In this document: positions 47,758 to 57,219 of the stretch, piece after piece
Layout: every line of letters begins with the position of its first letter
Numbering within the stretch: the first letter of the stretch is position 1
Source of the DNA: Trichormus_B sp936914905
Lineage (GTDB): Bacteria > Cyanobacteriota > Cyanobacteriia > Cyanobacteriales > Nostocaceae
DNA: 64,000 bases
Assembly (NCBI RefSeq): GCF_039871975.1
Contig: NZ_JBDPLL010000001.1
Reading direction: 5' to 3' (one strand)
Program-made: the position numbers and the translations under genes
The notes under the pieces: model-generated
Told to the model about the DNA's origin: nothing
Database searches by the model: none
Seen by the model: only the letters and a program-made list of their open reading frames with translations

Positions 47758-49416
47758 TTATGGACGTTGGATGATTGCTTCCAACACGCGGCGTTTGGCT
47801 GCGGGGTCGATTCCGATTAAACGCACGTATTCACCTGCATATTCAGAGATAATAGCTTCTAGTGCAGCGATCGCATCTCTTTCAGATGTAGCCTGAATTT
47901 GACCGCAGCTTGCCCAAGTTCCTGTACGGAAACGACGTTGGTCTACGTGTTCAACGCTAATCTTAAAACCACCTGTTAACAACTGTTTCAGTTGGTCTAC
48001 TACTTCGGTACTCAAGCGGGTGCTGGTTGCAGTGCCAGTTGCAGTTGCACCACTGTATAAAGCACCTGATGTTTTAGCACTACCGGAGGATACTACTTGA
48101 CCGTTAGGACGTTGGATAATTGCTTCCAATACGCGACGTTTGGCTTTGCTGTCAATGCCAATTAACCGCACATACTCGCCTTGATGAGAAGTGATGCATT
48201 CTTCCAAAGCAGCAACTACATCATTAGCTGAGGTTGCCTCAATAGGGTTACAGCTTTGCCAAGTACCTGTACGGAAGCGGCGCTCATCCACATGCTCTGT
48301 ACCAATTTTGTAACCATTAGCCAAGAGTTGGCGAATTTTGTTCACTGTTTCAGCACTGAGGCTGCCACTAGCAACTGCACCGTTAGCGTTACCATTACCG
48401 TTATAGCTGCTGTAAGATGCAGCAGGAGTTTTAAAACTAGATGTACTTGTAGCTACTACACCATCGGGACGTTGGATAATAGTTTCTAATACCCGTTTTC
48501 TGCCGTTGTCAATACCGAACAAACGCACGTACTCACCACTGTGGTCTATTAGACAAGATTCCAATGCTCCGATCGCTTCTCCTAATGATCTGGTTTCAAT
48601 AGGCTGGCAGCTTTGCCAAGAGCCTGTACGAAACCTTCTTTGGTCTACGTGTTCAGTTCCTATTTTAAAACCTTGATTCAGTAGATAACGTACCTGATCT
48701 ACTATTTCTGCACCCAATTTGCTTGCCACTTCACTGCTCCTTTCCAATTCGTCAACAATAATACTTGTATAAGATTTATCCCAAGACAGATTAAGCTCGT
48801 CCCGAATCGGGGCAATACACTTAAGATCCTCTGCACAGCGATAACCAGCCCGCAAAGCCTGATTTATCCCCACAACGTGGTGAGCGAATTGCTGATCCTG
48901 AGCTTGTACATCTGGTAATCGGTCAGCTTGCTGCTGCGTAGTAATTATCGAGCCAGATGCTACGTATTTACCTGGTGGAATTTCTACATCTTGGATTAGA
49001 GCGTGCATCATCACAATGCAACCAGCCCCTACCCTAGCATTAAATACTGTAGACCTAAAGCCAATAAAGCAACTTTCCCCTACATAAGCTGGCCCATGAA
49101 TCAGCGCCATGTGGGTAATAGAAGCATCTTTACCAACCCATACCGAGTAGTTTTTCCCATCATCACCAATTACTCGGCCTTGCTCCAACCCATGAATTAC
49201 TACACCATCTTGAATATTAGTATTTTCACCAATAAAAAAAGGTGTTCCTTCATCTGCTCTAATGGAAGTTCCTGGAGCAATAATCACATTTTGACCCAGG
49301 TGTACATCCCCAATTAAATTACAAGAAGAATGTACAAATGCGGTTTGATGGATATCTGGTTCAGCTAAACTCCTTGACCACGGGGTTGGGGGTGCCGCCG
49401 TGCTGCGGACTACCAT
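47758..49416 (-). CDS. ccmM: carboxysome scaffold CcmM (gamma-CA plus three SSUL domains)
   Basis: 552 residues. The N-terminal 200 or so form a gamma-carbonic-anhydrase beta helix with His ligand positions in NIQDGVVIHGLEQG and THMALIHGPAYVG. Three Rubisco-small-subunit-like repeats follow (each GTEHVDQRRFRTGxWQSC ... GEYVRLIGID ... RRVLEAIIQRP), separated by Ala/Thr/Ser linkers. CcmM condenses Rubisco in the beta-carboxysome core. An internal GTG at 48729 has its own ribosome site, so two isoforms are expected. The last repeat reads ISVEHVDQRRF, a small departure. Confidence 0.96.
   Translation of the reverse strand: MVVRSTAAPPTPWSRSLAEPDIHQTAFVHSSCNLIGDVHLGQNVIIAPGTSIRADEGTPFFIGENTNIQDGVVIHGLEQGRVIGDDGKNYSVWVGKDASITHMALIHGPAYVGESCFIGFRSTVFNARVGAGCIVMMHALIQDVEIPPGKYVASGSIITTQQQADRLPDVQAQDQQFAHHVVGINQALRAGYRCAEDLKCIAPIRDELNLSWDKSYTSIIVDELERSSEVASKLGAEIVDQVRYLLNQGFKIGTEHVDQRRFRTGSWQSCQPIETRSLGEAIGALESCLIDHSGEYVRLFGIDNGRKRVLETIIQRPDGVVATSTSSFKTPAASYSSYNGNGNANGAVASGSLSAETVNKIRQLLANGYKIGTEHVDERRFRTGTWQSCNPIEATSANDVVAALEECITSHQGEYVRLIGIDSKAKRRVLEAIIQRPNGQVVSSGSAKTSGALYSGATATGTATSTRLSTEVVDQLKQLLTGGFKISVEHVDQRRFRTGTWASCGQIQATSERDAIAALEAIISEYAGEYVRLIGIDPAAKRRVLEAIIQRP
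48727..48745 (-). promoter_or_regulatory. internal ribosome binding site and GTG for short CcmM
   Basis: Reading the minus strand, GGAAAGGAG lies seven bases before an in-frame GTG at 48729 (codon for VASKLGAEIV). This would start a 323-residue protein with only the three SSUL domains, the counterpart of M35 in Synechococcus, which is made from an internal start. The site is better than most gene starts nearby. Confidence 0.85.
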
Positions 49417-49550
49417 TGTGAGATTCCTCCTGAAAGAAATAAGCTTTTTGTCAGTAGTTGGTCGCTACGCTTCAATTAAAAATTCAAAATTCAAAGTTCA
49501 AAATTTATTTCTTCTTTTTGAATTTTTAATTTTTAATTTTTAATTCCCCT

Positions 49551-49862
49551 TCAGGGGTGACTATATTGGTCTTTTTTGCTGTAAATGAGACGCTCTTCTA
49601 AGTAAATAGTATCAATGATCGCCACCACTGCGGCATCTACTGGTCGTTCTTTATTGCCAGGAACTTGACGAGCGGCACTACCACAACTGACAAGTACCCA
49701 CTCATCTATACCTGCTCCTACGCTATTATCGGCTGCTACCTCATATTTAGGTAGGAGATTGCCGTTTTCATCTACTAACTGCAACATCAGCAGTTTTACA
49801 CCTCTAAGAGTAGGATCTTGTATAGTGCTAACTACCGTTCCACGCACTTTGGCAATTTGCAT
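49551..49862 (-). CDS. ccmL: carboxysome vertex protein CcmL
   Basis: 103 residues of the EutN/CcmL (BMV) family that forms pentamers at shell vertices. The N-terminal strand MQIAKVRGTVVSTIQDPTLR, the ADNSVGAGIDEWVLVSCGSAA block and VDAAVVAIIDTI are diagnostic. It follows ccmK1 by four bases, so translation is probably coupled. Confidence 0.96.
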   Translation of the reverse strand: MQIAKVRGTVVSTIQDPTLRGVKLLMLQLVDENGNLLPKYEVAADNSVGAGIDEWVLVSCGSAARQVPGNKERPVDAAVVAIIDTIYLEERLIYSKKDQYSHP

Positions 49863-49866
49863 CTAA

Positions 49867-50211
49867 CTACGGTCTTCTACCGAAAGGACGAATGGCGTTA
49901 ACTCCTTCCCGGAATTGTTCTACATCTTCTGTATACCGAATAGGTAGGACATATTCCAAGTTTTCATGAGGACGAGCGATGATGTGAGTAGACAGCACCT
50001 GTCCACCATTGACGCGCTTCACGTTGTCCACTCCAGCTGCTACTGATGCTTGAACTTCGGAAACGTCTCCCCGCACAATTACTGTTACTCGACCGCTACC
50101 AATTTTTTCGTATCCTACTAAGGTAACGCGAGCTGCTTTTACCATTGCATCAGCAGCTTCTACTACTGCTGGAAAGCCCAACGTTTCAACCATTCCTACT
50201 GCGATCGACAT
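49867..50211 (-). CDS. ccmK1: carboxysome shell hexamer CcmK1
   Basis: 114 residues, single BMC domain (GFPAVVEAADAMVKAARVTL, KIGSGRVTVIVRGDVSEVQA). The pore loop KIGSG is intact. It has a longer C-terminal tail (FREGVNAIRPFGRRP) than its neighbour, the trait by which CcmK1 is told from CcmK2; the number is assigned by tail length and order only. It has very high identity with the upstream copy, so it arose by tandem duplication. Confidence 0.9.
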   Translation of the reverse strand: MSIAVGMVETLGFPAVVEAADAMVKAARVTLVGYEKIGSGRVTVIVRGDVSEVQASVAAGVDNVKRVNGGQVLSTHIIARPHENLEYVLPIRYTEDVEQFREGVNAIRPFGRRP

Positions 50212-50327
50212 TATTTTAATCCTTTAATCAAGTTGATGGTTTGTGCTACAGGAAGCGAACAAACCGGGAAAGTGTTTGCACTCAAGCAAGCAACCCCGTT
50301 CATTACTTTACTTTGTGTAAACAGTTT

Positions 50328-50636
50328 TTAAGTTCGGAACTGTTCTACTGCTTCTGTATACCGAATCGGTAATACGTATTCTAGGTTTTCATGAGGACGG
50401 GCAATAATGTGAGTAGACAACACTTCTCCACCGTTTACTCTTCTAGCTGCTTCGATACCAGCCGCTACTGAAGCTTGAACTTCAGATACATCACCCCGGA
50501 CGATCACAGTCACACGGGCGCTGCCAATTTTCTCATATCCTACTAAGGTAACACGGGCTGCTTTCACCATCGCATCAGCAGCTTCTACTACTGCTGGAAA
50601 GCCTTTAGTCTCAATCATTCCAACTGCAATTGGCAT
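50328..50636 (-). CDS. ccmK2: carboxysome shell hexamer CcmK2
   Basis: 102 residues, single BMC domain with KIGSA in the pore loop and the end IRYTEAVEQFRT. It is the first gene of the ccm operon, with AGGAG about 8 bases before its ATG. CcmK2 is the main shell tile of beta-carboxysomes. It is divergent from ndhF4 across 670 bp. Confidence 0.93.
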   Translation of the reverse strand: MPIAVGMIETKGFPAVVEAADAMVKAARVTLVGYEKIGSARVTVIVRGDVSEVQASVAAGIEAARRVNGGEVLSTHIIARPHENLEYVLPIRYTEAVEQFRT

Positions 50637-51306
50637 CGCAGAACTCCTAAAAATTTAATGAAATCTGTACTATACTATGCGTGGAAAATTTTGACGGGGA
50701 TGCTGATCTTGAGTGAAGAAAACACTTCTAAAATTAAGGATATGAAACCTTGGCATCCCTGGCAACATAAATTACTATAATAGTTTGTAATAAAAAAGTT
50801 TTAAAAAAATTAACAAAACTTAATATGCCCCTGGAATCTATTAAAGTTTACGGATTCCTAGAGCGGCCGCTTATGCTTTATAATTTCTTTATCACATTTC
50901 CAAAATAACATTCATAACTGGGTCTAATCCTATCTGGTGAGGGTCAATCACAGGGTGTATCTTCTACTGTCTCTGACTTTCTTCAAGTTTTGCTATTTAG
51001 ATATAAAATTTAAGTAAACGATATATAAGTTTGTCAAATATATCATATAAACTTCTTTACTCAGAGTAGAAATACAAATTTGTAGCCAGAGGATTTATGA
51101 AGACAAGTAAATGCTTTTAAATATTTACACTCATATTTCATTACTATGTAATACGGTATGTTGAGGTAAAAATTATGGTTAAATTTTCTTGAGAAAATAG
51201 TTAAAAAAAACTTGATTTTTCCCAGATTAACTTTTTTTAAGCGAATTATCGTTTTAATGTTGTTTGAGAACCTATATATAGGCTGAGTCGTCAAGGAAAG
51301 TTTTAA
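50637..51306. other. divergent control region of the ccm operon and ndhF4-ndhD4-cupB
   Basis: 670 AT-rich bases between the carboxysome and the CO2-uptake gene sets. It should hold both promoters and perhaps LysR sites, but no convincing TnnnnnnnnnnnA palindrome could be fixed by eye. A reading frame at 51061-51312 has no family resemblance. AAGGAAAG precedes the ndhF4 ATG. Confidence 0.5.
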
Positions 51307-53163
51307 ATGCATGAGTTTCTATTTTTCACAAGTTGGTTTGTACCTTTTTATAGCTTATTAGGTGCAATTTTAACCTTGCCTTGGAGCATAGGAATAATTC
51401 AACGAACAGGGCCAAGACCTGCGGCATACTTGAATTTATTGACGACTTTGGTAGCTTTTTTCCATAGCTTGTTTGTATTTCAAGAGATTTGGAATAGAGA
51501 TCCAGAAATTTTAGTAATTACTTGGTTTCAATATGGGGATTTTAACTTAACCTTTGCCTTAGAACTATCACCAGTTAGTATTGGGGCAATAGTGCTAATT
51601 ACAGGATTAAGTCTGTTAGCCCAAATTTATGCCCTGGGTTACATGGAAAAAGATTGGTCGTTAGCAAGGTTTTTTGGGTTGTTGGGATTTTTTGAAGCAG
51701 CTTTGACTGGTCTAGCGATTAGTGATTCTTTGTTCCTAAGTTATGCGTTGTTGGAAGTTCTCACCCTTTCTACTTACTTGCTGGTGGGTTTTTGGTATGC
51801 CCAACCATTGGTAGTAACGGCAGCGCGAGATGCGTTTTTAACCAAGCGGGTGGGAGATTTGCTGTTGTTGATGGGGGTAGTAGTCCTTTCAACTCAAGCT
51901 GGTAGTTTAAACTATTCCGATTTGTACGAGTGGGTGCAAACTGCTGACTTAAAACCATTTACATCAACATTACTGGGTATAGCATTGATTGCTGGTCCTG
52001 CTGGTAAATGCGCCCAATTTCCCTTGCATTTGTGGTTAGATGAAGCAATGGAAGGGCCAAATCCGGCTTCAGTAATGCGAAACTCTTTGGTAGTCGGTGG
52101 TGGTGCTTATGTATTGTACAAGATTCAACCATTGTTAGCACTCTCACCAGTGACGCTGAATGCTTTAGTTGTGATGGGAACTGTAACTGCTCTGGGGGCA
52201 ACATTAGTATCAATCGCCCAAATTGATATTAAGCGCGCTCTATCCCACTCGACAAGTGCCTATATGGGATTGGTGTTTTTAGCAGTGGGCTTGCAACAAG
52301 GTGGTGTGGCTTTGATGTTGCTGTTAACTCATGCGCTCGCAAAAGCATTATTATTCATGAGTTCTGGATCTATAATATACACTACTCAAAGTCAAGACTT
52401 GACAGAAATGGGGGGTTTGTGGTCACGGATGCCAGCAACTACTACTGCTTTTGTCGTCGGTTCAGCAGGAATGGTAACATTGTTACCACTGGGTAGCTTT
52501 TGGGCAATGTTGGCTTGGGCTGATGGCTTAGTAAAAGTTAGTCCTTGGGTAATTGTAGTTTTACTGTTAGTTAATGGCTTGACAGCATTGAATTTAACCA
52601 GAGTCTTCCGATTGATATTCTGGGGTAAACCGCAACAAAAGACCCGCCGCGCTCCTGAAGTTGGTTGGCAAATGGCTTTCCCAATGGTGACTTTGACCAT
52701 ATTAACCCTATTGTTACCACTGATGCTACAGCAGTGGTACTTACTACCTGATTGGGAAAGTATTGATTGGTACATTACATTATCTTTATTTACCTCTACT
52801 ATTTTAGGAGTAAGTATTGGCTCAACAATTTACCTACATAAAGGTTGGTCAAGATCCACAATTCTGGGATGGAGATTTGTTCAAGATTTACTAGGTTATG
52901 ATTTTTACATAGACCGAGTTTATCGGCTGACGATAGTTAGTGCAGTAGCATTGTTGTCCAAGATTTCCTCTTGGTGTGATCGCTATTTAGTAGATGGGAT
53001 AGTGAACTTAGTCGGCTTTGCTGCCATTTTTGGTGGACAAAGTTTAAAGTACAGCATTTCCGGTCAATCTCAGGGCTATATGTTGACTATCCTCGTTGTA
53101 ATTAGCGTTCTTGGGTTCTTTATTAGCTGGTCATTGGGTTTACTTGATAAATTGCCCTTTTAG
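51307..53163 (+). CDS. ndhF4: NDH-1MS' subunit NdhF4
   Basis: 618 residues, 15 or so membrane helices. NdhF is the NuoL-like antiporter subunit of the thylakoid NDH-1 complex; the F4 form belongs to the low-affinity CO2-uptake complex NDH-1MS'. Family blocks: LLEVLTLSTYLLVGFW, GPAGKCAQFPLHLWLDEAME GP, and RALSHSTSAYMGLV. The F4 identity rests on neighbours ndhD4 and cupB and on the absence of cupS. ATG at 51307 has AAGGAAAG about 8 bases upstream. Confidence 0.93.
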   Translation: MHEFLFFTSWFVPFYSLLGAILTLPWSIGIIQRTGPRPAAYLNLLTTLVAFFHSLFVFQEIWNRDPEILVITWFQYGDFNLTFALELSPVSIGAIVLITGLSLLAQIYALGYMEKDWSLARFFGLLGFFEAALTGLAISDSLFLSYALLEVLTLSTYLLVGFWYAQPLVVTAARDAFLTKRVGDLLLLMGVVVLSTQAGSLNYSDLYEWVQTADLKPFTSTLLGIALIAGPAGKCAQFPLHLWLDEAMEGPNPASVMRNSLVVGGGAYVLYKIQPLLALSPVTLNALVVMGTVTALGATLVSIAQIDIKRALSHSTSAYMGLVFLAVGLQQGGVALMLLLTHALAKALLFMSSGSIIYTTQSQDLTEMGGLWSRMPATTTAFVVGSAGMVTLLPLGSFWAMLAWADGLVKVSPWVIVVLLLVNGLTALNLTRVFRLIFWGKPQQKTRRAPEVGWQMAFPMVTLTILTLLLPLMLQQWYLLPDWESIDWYITLSLFTSTILGVSIGSTIYLHKGWSRSTILGWRFVQDLLGYDFYIDRVYRLTIVSAVALLSKISSWCDRYLVDGIVNLVGFAAIFGGQSLKYSISGQSQGYMLTILVVISVLGFFISWSLGLLDKLPF

Positions 53164-53169
53164 GCAGCA

Positions 53170-53208
53170 GTTAACTGAATAACTGATAACTGATAACTGA
53201 TAACTGAT
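53170..53208. repeat. ATAACTG heptamer repeats between ndhF4 and ndhD4
   Basis: Four to five tandem ATAACTG units fill nearly the whole 46-bp spacer up to the ndhD4 start, so the ndhD4 ribosome site lies in or is replaced by repeat DNA. Related stubs occur at 36467 and 40610. Confidence 0.85.
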
Positions 53209-53209
53209 T

Positions 53210-54691
53210 ATGATGCTGAGTACATTGATTTTGCTACCTTTGCTGGGTGCAGCGTTAATCGGTTTTTATCCTTCTGTGAGCAGTGGGAAACTAGCCCGTG
53301 GAGTAGCGTTAGCTTTCGCTGTCATAATTTTCTTATGGACAGTGTTCCTAACAATTGAGTTTAATCCAGGAGACGTTGGACAACAGTTTGCTGAGTCTTT
53401 CCCCTGGATAGATGCTTTAGGCCTGAACTATAATCTAGGCATAGATGGTTTATCCTTGCCATTGCTGCTTTTAAATGGACTTTTAACTTGTATTGCCATC
53501 TACAGTAGCGATGAATCTATTCAGCGTCCTAGATTTTATTATTCTTTGGTGCTGCTATTAAGCGCAGGAGTGATAGGATCATTTTTAGCACAGGATTTAT
53601 TGTTATTCTTCCTGTTCTACGAGTTAGAATTGATACCTTTGTATTTGCTAATTGCAATTTGGGGTGGTGCAAAACGGGCTTATGCAGCCACAAAGTTTCT
53701 GATTTACACCGCTGTATCGGGAATCTTGATTTTAGCCAGTTTCTTAGGTATGGTTTGGTTGAGTGATTCGCCCAGTTTTGGACTAGCAACCTTAAATACC
53801 CACACTTTACCTTTAGGGATACAAATATTATTACTGGTGGGAATTTTAGTAGGTTTTGGAATTAAAATTCCTCTTGTTCCCTTTCATACTTGGTTGCCAG
53901 ATGCCCACGTTGAAGCTTCCACACCCATTTCTGTACTATTAGCTGGGATATTGTTGAAATTAGGCACTTATGGTTTGTTGCGGTTTGGGATGAACTTGTT
54001 GCCTGAAGCTTGGGAATATGCAGCACCGACTTTAGCAACATGGGCTGTTGTTAGTGTGTTGTTTGGTGCTTCCTGCGCGATCGCCCAAACTGACATGAAA
54101 AAAATGGTAGCCTATAGTTCTATCGGACACATGGGTTATGTTTTGTTAGCAGCAGCAGCAGCAACACCATTAAGCGTCTTGGGTGCTGTCATGCAAATGA
54201 TTAGCCACGGCTTAATTTCTGCCATGTTGTTTTTAGTGGTAGGAGTTGTGTATAAAAAAGCTGGTAGTCGTGACTTAGAAGTTATTCGGGGACTGCTGAA
54301 CCCAGAAAGGGGAATGCCTGTCATCGGCTTCTTGATGGTTTTAGGAGTCATGGCCAGCGCAGGTATACCGGGAATGGTAGGGTTTATTTCCGAATTCATT
54401 GTTTTTAGGGGTAGTTTCGAGATTTTTCCAGTACAAACCCTAATTTCAATGCTAGGTACAGGCTTAACTGCGGTGTACTTTTTAATTCTCCTCAATCGTG
54501 CCTTTTTTGGGCGCTTGTCTGCACAAGTTACTAATTTACCACGGGTTTATTGGAGTGATCGCATTCCTGCATTTATCTTAGCTGTGTTAATTGTAGTTTT
54601 CGGTATTGAACCCTCATGGTTAGTGCATTGGACAGAAGCTACTATTACAGCCATGGTAAATACTCAAAACCTAGTAGCTAAAATACTTTGA
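53210..54691 (+). CDS. ndhD4: NDH-1MS' subunit NdhD4
   Basis: 493 residues with about 14 membrane helices, NuoM-like. Conserved blocks include the membrane Glu in FFLFYELELIPLYLLIAIWG, KIPLVPFHTWLPDAHVEAST and KKMVAYSSIGHMGYVLL. It partners NdhF4 in proton pumping coupled to CO2 hydration by CupB at the thylakoid. The start may be either of two adjacent ATGs (53210 or 53213). No clear Shine-Dalgarno is seen because tandem repeats run up to the start. Confidence 0.95.
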   Translation: MMLSTLILLPLLGAALIGFYPSVSSGKLARGVALAFAVIIFLWTVFLTIEFNPGDVGQQFAESFPWIDALGLNYNLGIDGLSLPLLLLNGLLTCIAIYSSDESIQRPRFYYSLVLLLSAGVIGSFLAQDLLLFFLFYELELIPLYLLIAIWGGAKRAYAATKFLIYTAVSGILILASFLGMVWLSDSPSFGLATLNTHTLPLGIQILLLVGILVGFGIKIPLVPFHTWLPDAHVEASTPISVLLAGILLKLGTYGLLRFGMNLLPEAWEYAAPTLATWAVVSVLFGASCAIAQTDMKKMVAYSSIGHMGYVLLAAAAATPLSVLGAVMQMISHGLISAMLFLVVGVVYKKAGSRDLEVIRGLLNPERGMPVIGFLMVLGVMASAGIPGMVGFISEFIVFRGSFEIFPVQTLISMLGTGLTAVYFLILLNRAFFGRLSAQVTNLPRVYWSDRIPAFILAVLIVVFGIEPSWLVHWTEATITAMVNTQNLVAKIL

Positions 54692-54985
54692 GATTAACTG
54701 ACAAACAACAATTAAATTATGGATGCTAGAGATTGGGAAAGTTTAGCTCTATATTCCCAATTCTAGTCTTCAATAGCAGTCCATATTATGGAGAAACTGT
54801 ATATAATATTTTATTTACAAGTTAAATTAACTGGTATTACCGTTTTTTTAAATAAATGAAAGTATCGAAAATTACTATTATAATAATTTTATTCAATAAA
54901 GTGTTTAATCTTTGTTAATATCTATAAATACCCATCCCTTAAATACCCATCCCTTGAATTATTGAATAAATTTGGAGACATAGTA

Positions 54986-56116
54986 ATGCTTAATATGAAA
55001 AATAAACCTGTTAATCATCCCTTAGTCGAATATATTGAACGCTTACAAACCGGTCAAGCATTACTTAAAGATAGTCCTCAAAATGTTTTAGAAGTTGTTG
55101 GTATTCTTAAAAGTTATGGTGTAGTTTTAGATGCCTATTCTAAAAATCTCATTTATATTGCTGAAAATCAATTCTTAGTAAATTTTCCCTTCTTTAAATA
55201 TTTTGATGGCGAGATTTCTGTCCAAAAATTATTTCGTCACTGGTGGCATGACAGAATTAATTTTGAATATGCAGAATATTGCATGAAGACTATGATGTGG
55301 CATGGTGGTGGCGGTTTAGATGCCTATTTAGATAGTCAGGAATTTGCTGATATATGCAAAGTTGTAATTAACATTAAATTGAGAAATAACCCCTTCATGT
55401 TGGGTATACATCAGCTATTTCCTGACTTTTTAATAGAACAGTTGCGTGTCTCTGCCTATTACAGTGGATTAGGTCAATTTTGGCAAGTCATGGCTGATAT
55501 ATTTCTAACTTTATCAGACCGCTATGACCAAGGGAAAATTAAATCAATTCCTGAAGTTGTAAAACATATTAAAGCTGGTTTGGTAGCAGATGCTTTAAAA
55601 CCAATTACATACAATGTGAAAATTAGGGATAAACTCTATGAAATCATTCCCAAATCAGTCAGTTTAACCTTTCTTGCAGATACCGCGGTTCCTTATGTAG
55701 AAGCAGTTTTCTTCCGGGGAACTCCGTTTCTGGGTACAGTTTCCCTAAACGCGCAAGCATATCAAGTTCCCCCAGATCAATCTCGATTTCAATATGGTGC
55801 ATTATATGCCGATCCTTTACCTATTGGCAGTGCGGGTATTCCTCCCACATTATTAATGCAAGATATGCGCCATTATTTACCAGAATATTTACATAATATT
55901 TATCGTCGCAGTCCTCGCGGAGAAGATGATTTGCGAGTGCAAATTTGTATGAGTTTCCAAAAGTCAATGTTTTGTGTAACTACCGCCGCAATTTTGGGAC
56001 TTTTACCTTATCCTATGGATACTGAAAATCAGTCTGAGCAAAATGCTAACCGTGTTTACCTAGAAAAGTGGATGGATAGGTTAAAAACTTCGCAGATAAT
56101 GGAAGTTAATAAATAG
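54986..56116 (+). CDS. cupB: CO2 hydration protein CupB (ChpX)
   Basis: 376 residues. CupB is the peripheral zinc protein of NDH-1MS' that turns CO2 into bicarbonate. The conserved zinc/active region reads LFRHWWHDRINFEYAEYCMK followed by MMWHGGGGLDAYLD. The ATG at 54986 has GGAG nine bases upstream; a TTG at 54962 in the same frame is less likely. It follows ndhD4 by 294 bp, longer than usual for one operon, with an AT-rich spacer. No cupS is present, in line with the constitutive F4/D4/CupB set. Confidence 0.94.
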   Translation: MLNMKNKPVNHPLVEYIERLQTGQALLKDSPQNVLEVVGILKSYGVVLDAYSKNLIYIAENQFLVNFPFFKYFDGEISVQKLFRHWWHDRINFEYAEYCMKTMMWHGGGGLDAYLDSQEFADICKVVINIKLRNNPFMLGIHQLFPDFLIEQLRVSAYYSGLGQFWQVMADIFLTLSDRYDQGKIKSIPEVVKHIKAGLVADALKPITYNVKIRDKLYEIIPKSVSLTFLADTAVPYVEAVFFRGTPFLGTVSLNAQAYQVPPDQSRFQYGALYADPLPIGSAGIPPTLLMQDMRHYLPEYLHNIYRRSPRGEDDLRVQICMSFQKSMFCVTTAAILGLLPYPMDTENQSEQNANRVYLEKWMDRLKTSQIMEVNK

Positions 56117-56128
56117 GATATTTAGTAA

Positions 56129-56468
56129 ATGCTAAACTGCCACAAACATCTACATATAATTCAGCAACTTGATCCAGAAAAGAATTGTTGGCAGATTTGC
56201 CATTTGATGCAGGGATATGAATTTCCTTGGGAGACTATTCAGGCTTTAGAAGTGGCTTTAATGGAAACTTATTGTCTTCCTAGTATTTCTAAATTGCTGA
56301 ATAAAACCCGAGAATTTATCCATCGTGCTCAAAAACGTTATGATGATACTTCTATTCTATCATGTTAACGGAGATTATTAAATGGGGTTTCGAGAGTGAG
56401 AGAGGTCGAGAAGTATTACAAAAAATGAACTCAATTCATAGGCGTTTTCAAATAGAAAATGCCAGATA
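56129..56468 (+). pseudogene. MpaB-family oxygenase-like gene, 5' remnant
   Basis: The frame MLNCHKHLHIIQQLDPEKNC ... ILSC (56129-56368) matches the N-terminus of cyanobacterial DUF2236/MpaB proteins, which in Nostoc-type genomes follow cupB. After a stop the family sequence goes on in another frame (EIIKWGFESERGREVLQKMN, IHRRFQIENA) to about 56460 and is then lost. Full proteins are near 270-300 residues, so two thirds is missing. The 12-bp gap to cupB suggests it was once co-transcribed. Confidence 0.7.
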
Positions 56469-56604
56469 ATGCTGATTTTTTGTATGTGCTAATAAATTAG
56501 TATATAAATCCCACCAACTTAACCAAGGTAATTCTACATTCTGATATTCACCCTCCCATAGAACTATCTCAACACCCATAAGTGTAATCGGATAATGTCC
56601 CCGT
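56469..56604 (-). pseudogene. Uma2-like C-terminal remnant
   Basis: The minus strand reads HYPITLMGVEIVLWEGEYQN and VELPWLSWWDLYTNLL, resembling the C-terminal part of Uma2 (DUF820) proteins. There is no N-terminal nuclease core. It abuts the MBL-fold gene end in another frame. Confidence 0.45.
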
Positions 56605-57219
56605 TTATTTGCTGGTAATACCCAAAGTCTCCACCAATTCTTGCAAACGCGCCCTCCCATCTCGAAAAACTGACCAACCATCACCCACCAGCACTGTTTC
56701 TACCTTTTCCAAACCAGCCAATCGGTGAACTGAAGCGACGGCTTGATCTCGATTCATTAACTTTTCATCTGGTAAAATGGTCAAGCTACCTGCGGAATGC
56801 GATCGCACTAAGTCCCCAGTAATCAAAGTAGTTTCCTCCAACAGTAAGGCCAACTCACTGGGAGTTTTAGAACCTTGGAGTTCAACCACCTTCAGTCCTG
56901 GTACTAACTCATCACCATCATTTAACCAGCGATCGCACAAAATTGGAAAATACTCCTTTTCCCCAGCAGGTCCAGCAATCTTTGCATAGGTTTGATTAGC
57001 AATTTCTTTAGCTGACCTTAAATGATCCGAATTCGTTAAAACAATCCAAACCACACCACCGAGAGATTCCAAATGATTCCAATCATGGTTTGATAAGGCT
57101 ACTGGGTCAATCAAAATATTACCCTCTGGACGAATCCAGGCAAAGCCATTGAAATCAATATTTCTTGCTGGATTGAAACAAGACCAGCTATATAAATCAG
57201 GACGTTGCAGAGATTTCAT
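56605..57219 (-). CDS. MBL-fold hydrolase-like protein
   Basis: 204 residues with the metallo-beta-lactamase layout: GNILIDPVALSNHDWNHLES, a strand and loop VWIVLTNSDHLRSAKEIA, then ELALLLEETTLITGDLVRSH and LVGDGWSVFRDGRARL. The usual HxHxDH metal motif is reduced to NSDHLR, so metal binding and hydrolysis are doubtful. It occurs at this place beside cupB in related genomes, as far as remembered. Function not known. Confidence 0.8.
   Translation of the reverse strand: MKSLQRPDLYSWSCFNPARNIDFNGFAWIRPEGNILIDPVALSNHDWNHLESLGGVVWIVLTNSDHLRSAKEIANQTYAKIAGPAGEKEYFPILCDRWLNDGDELVPGLKVVELQGSKTPSELALLLEETTLITGDLVRSHSAGSLTILPDEKLMNRDQAVASVHRLAGLEKVETVLVGDGWSVFRDGRARLQELVETLGITSK

Noticed and set aside
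51061..51312. 83-codon minus frame in the ccm-ndhF4 control region
   Set aside because: AT-driven composition, no family resemblance, and overlaps the ndhF4 start.
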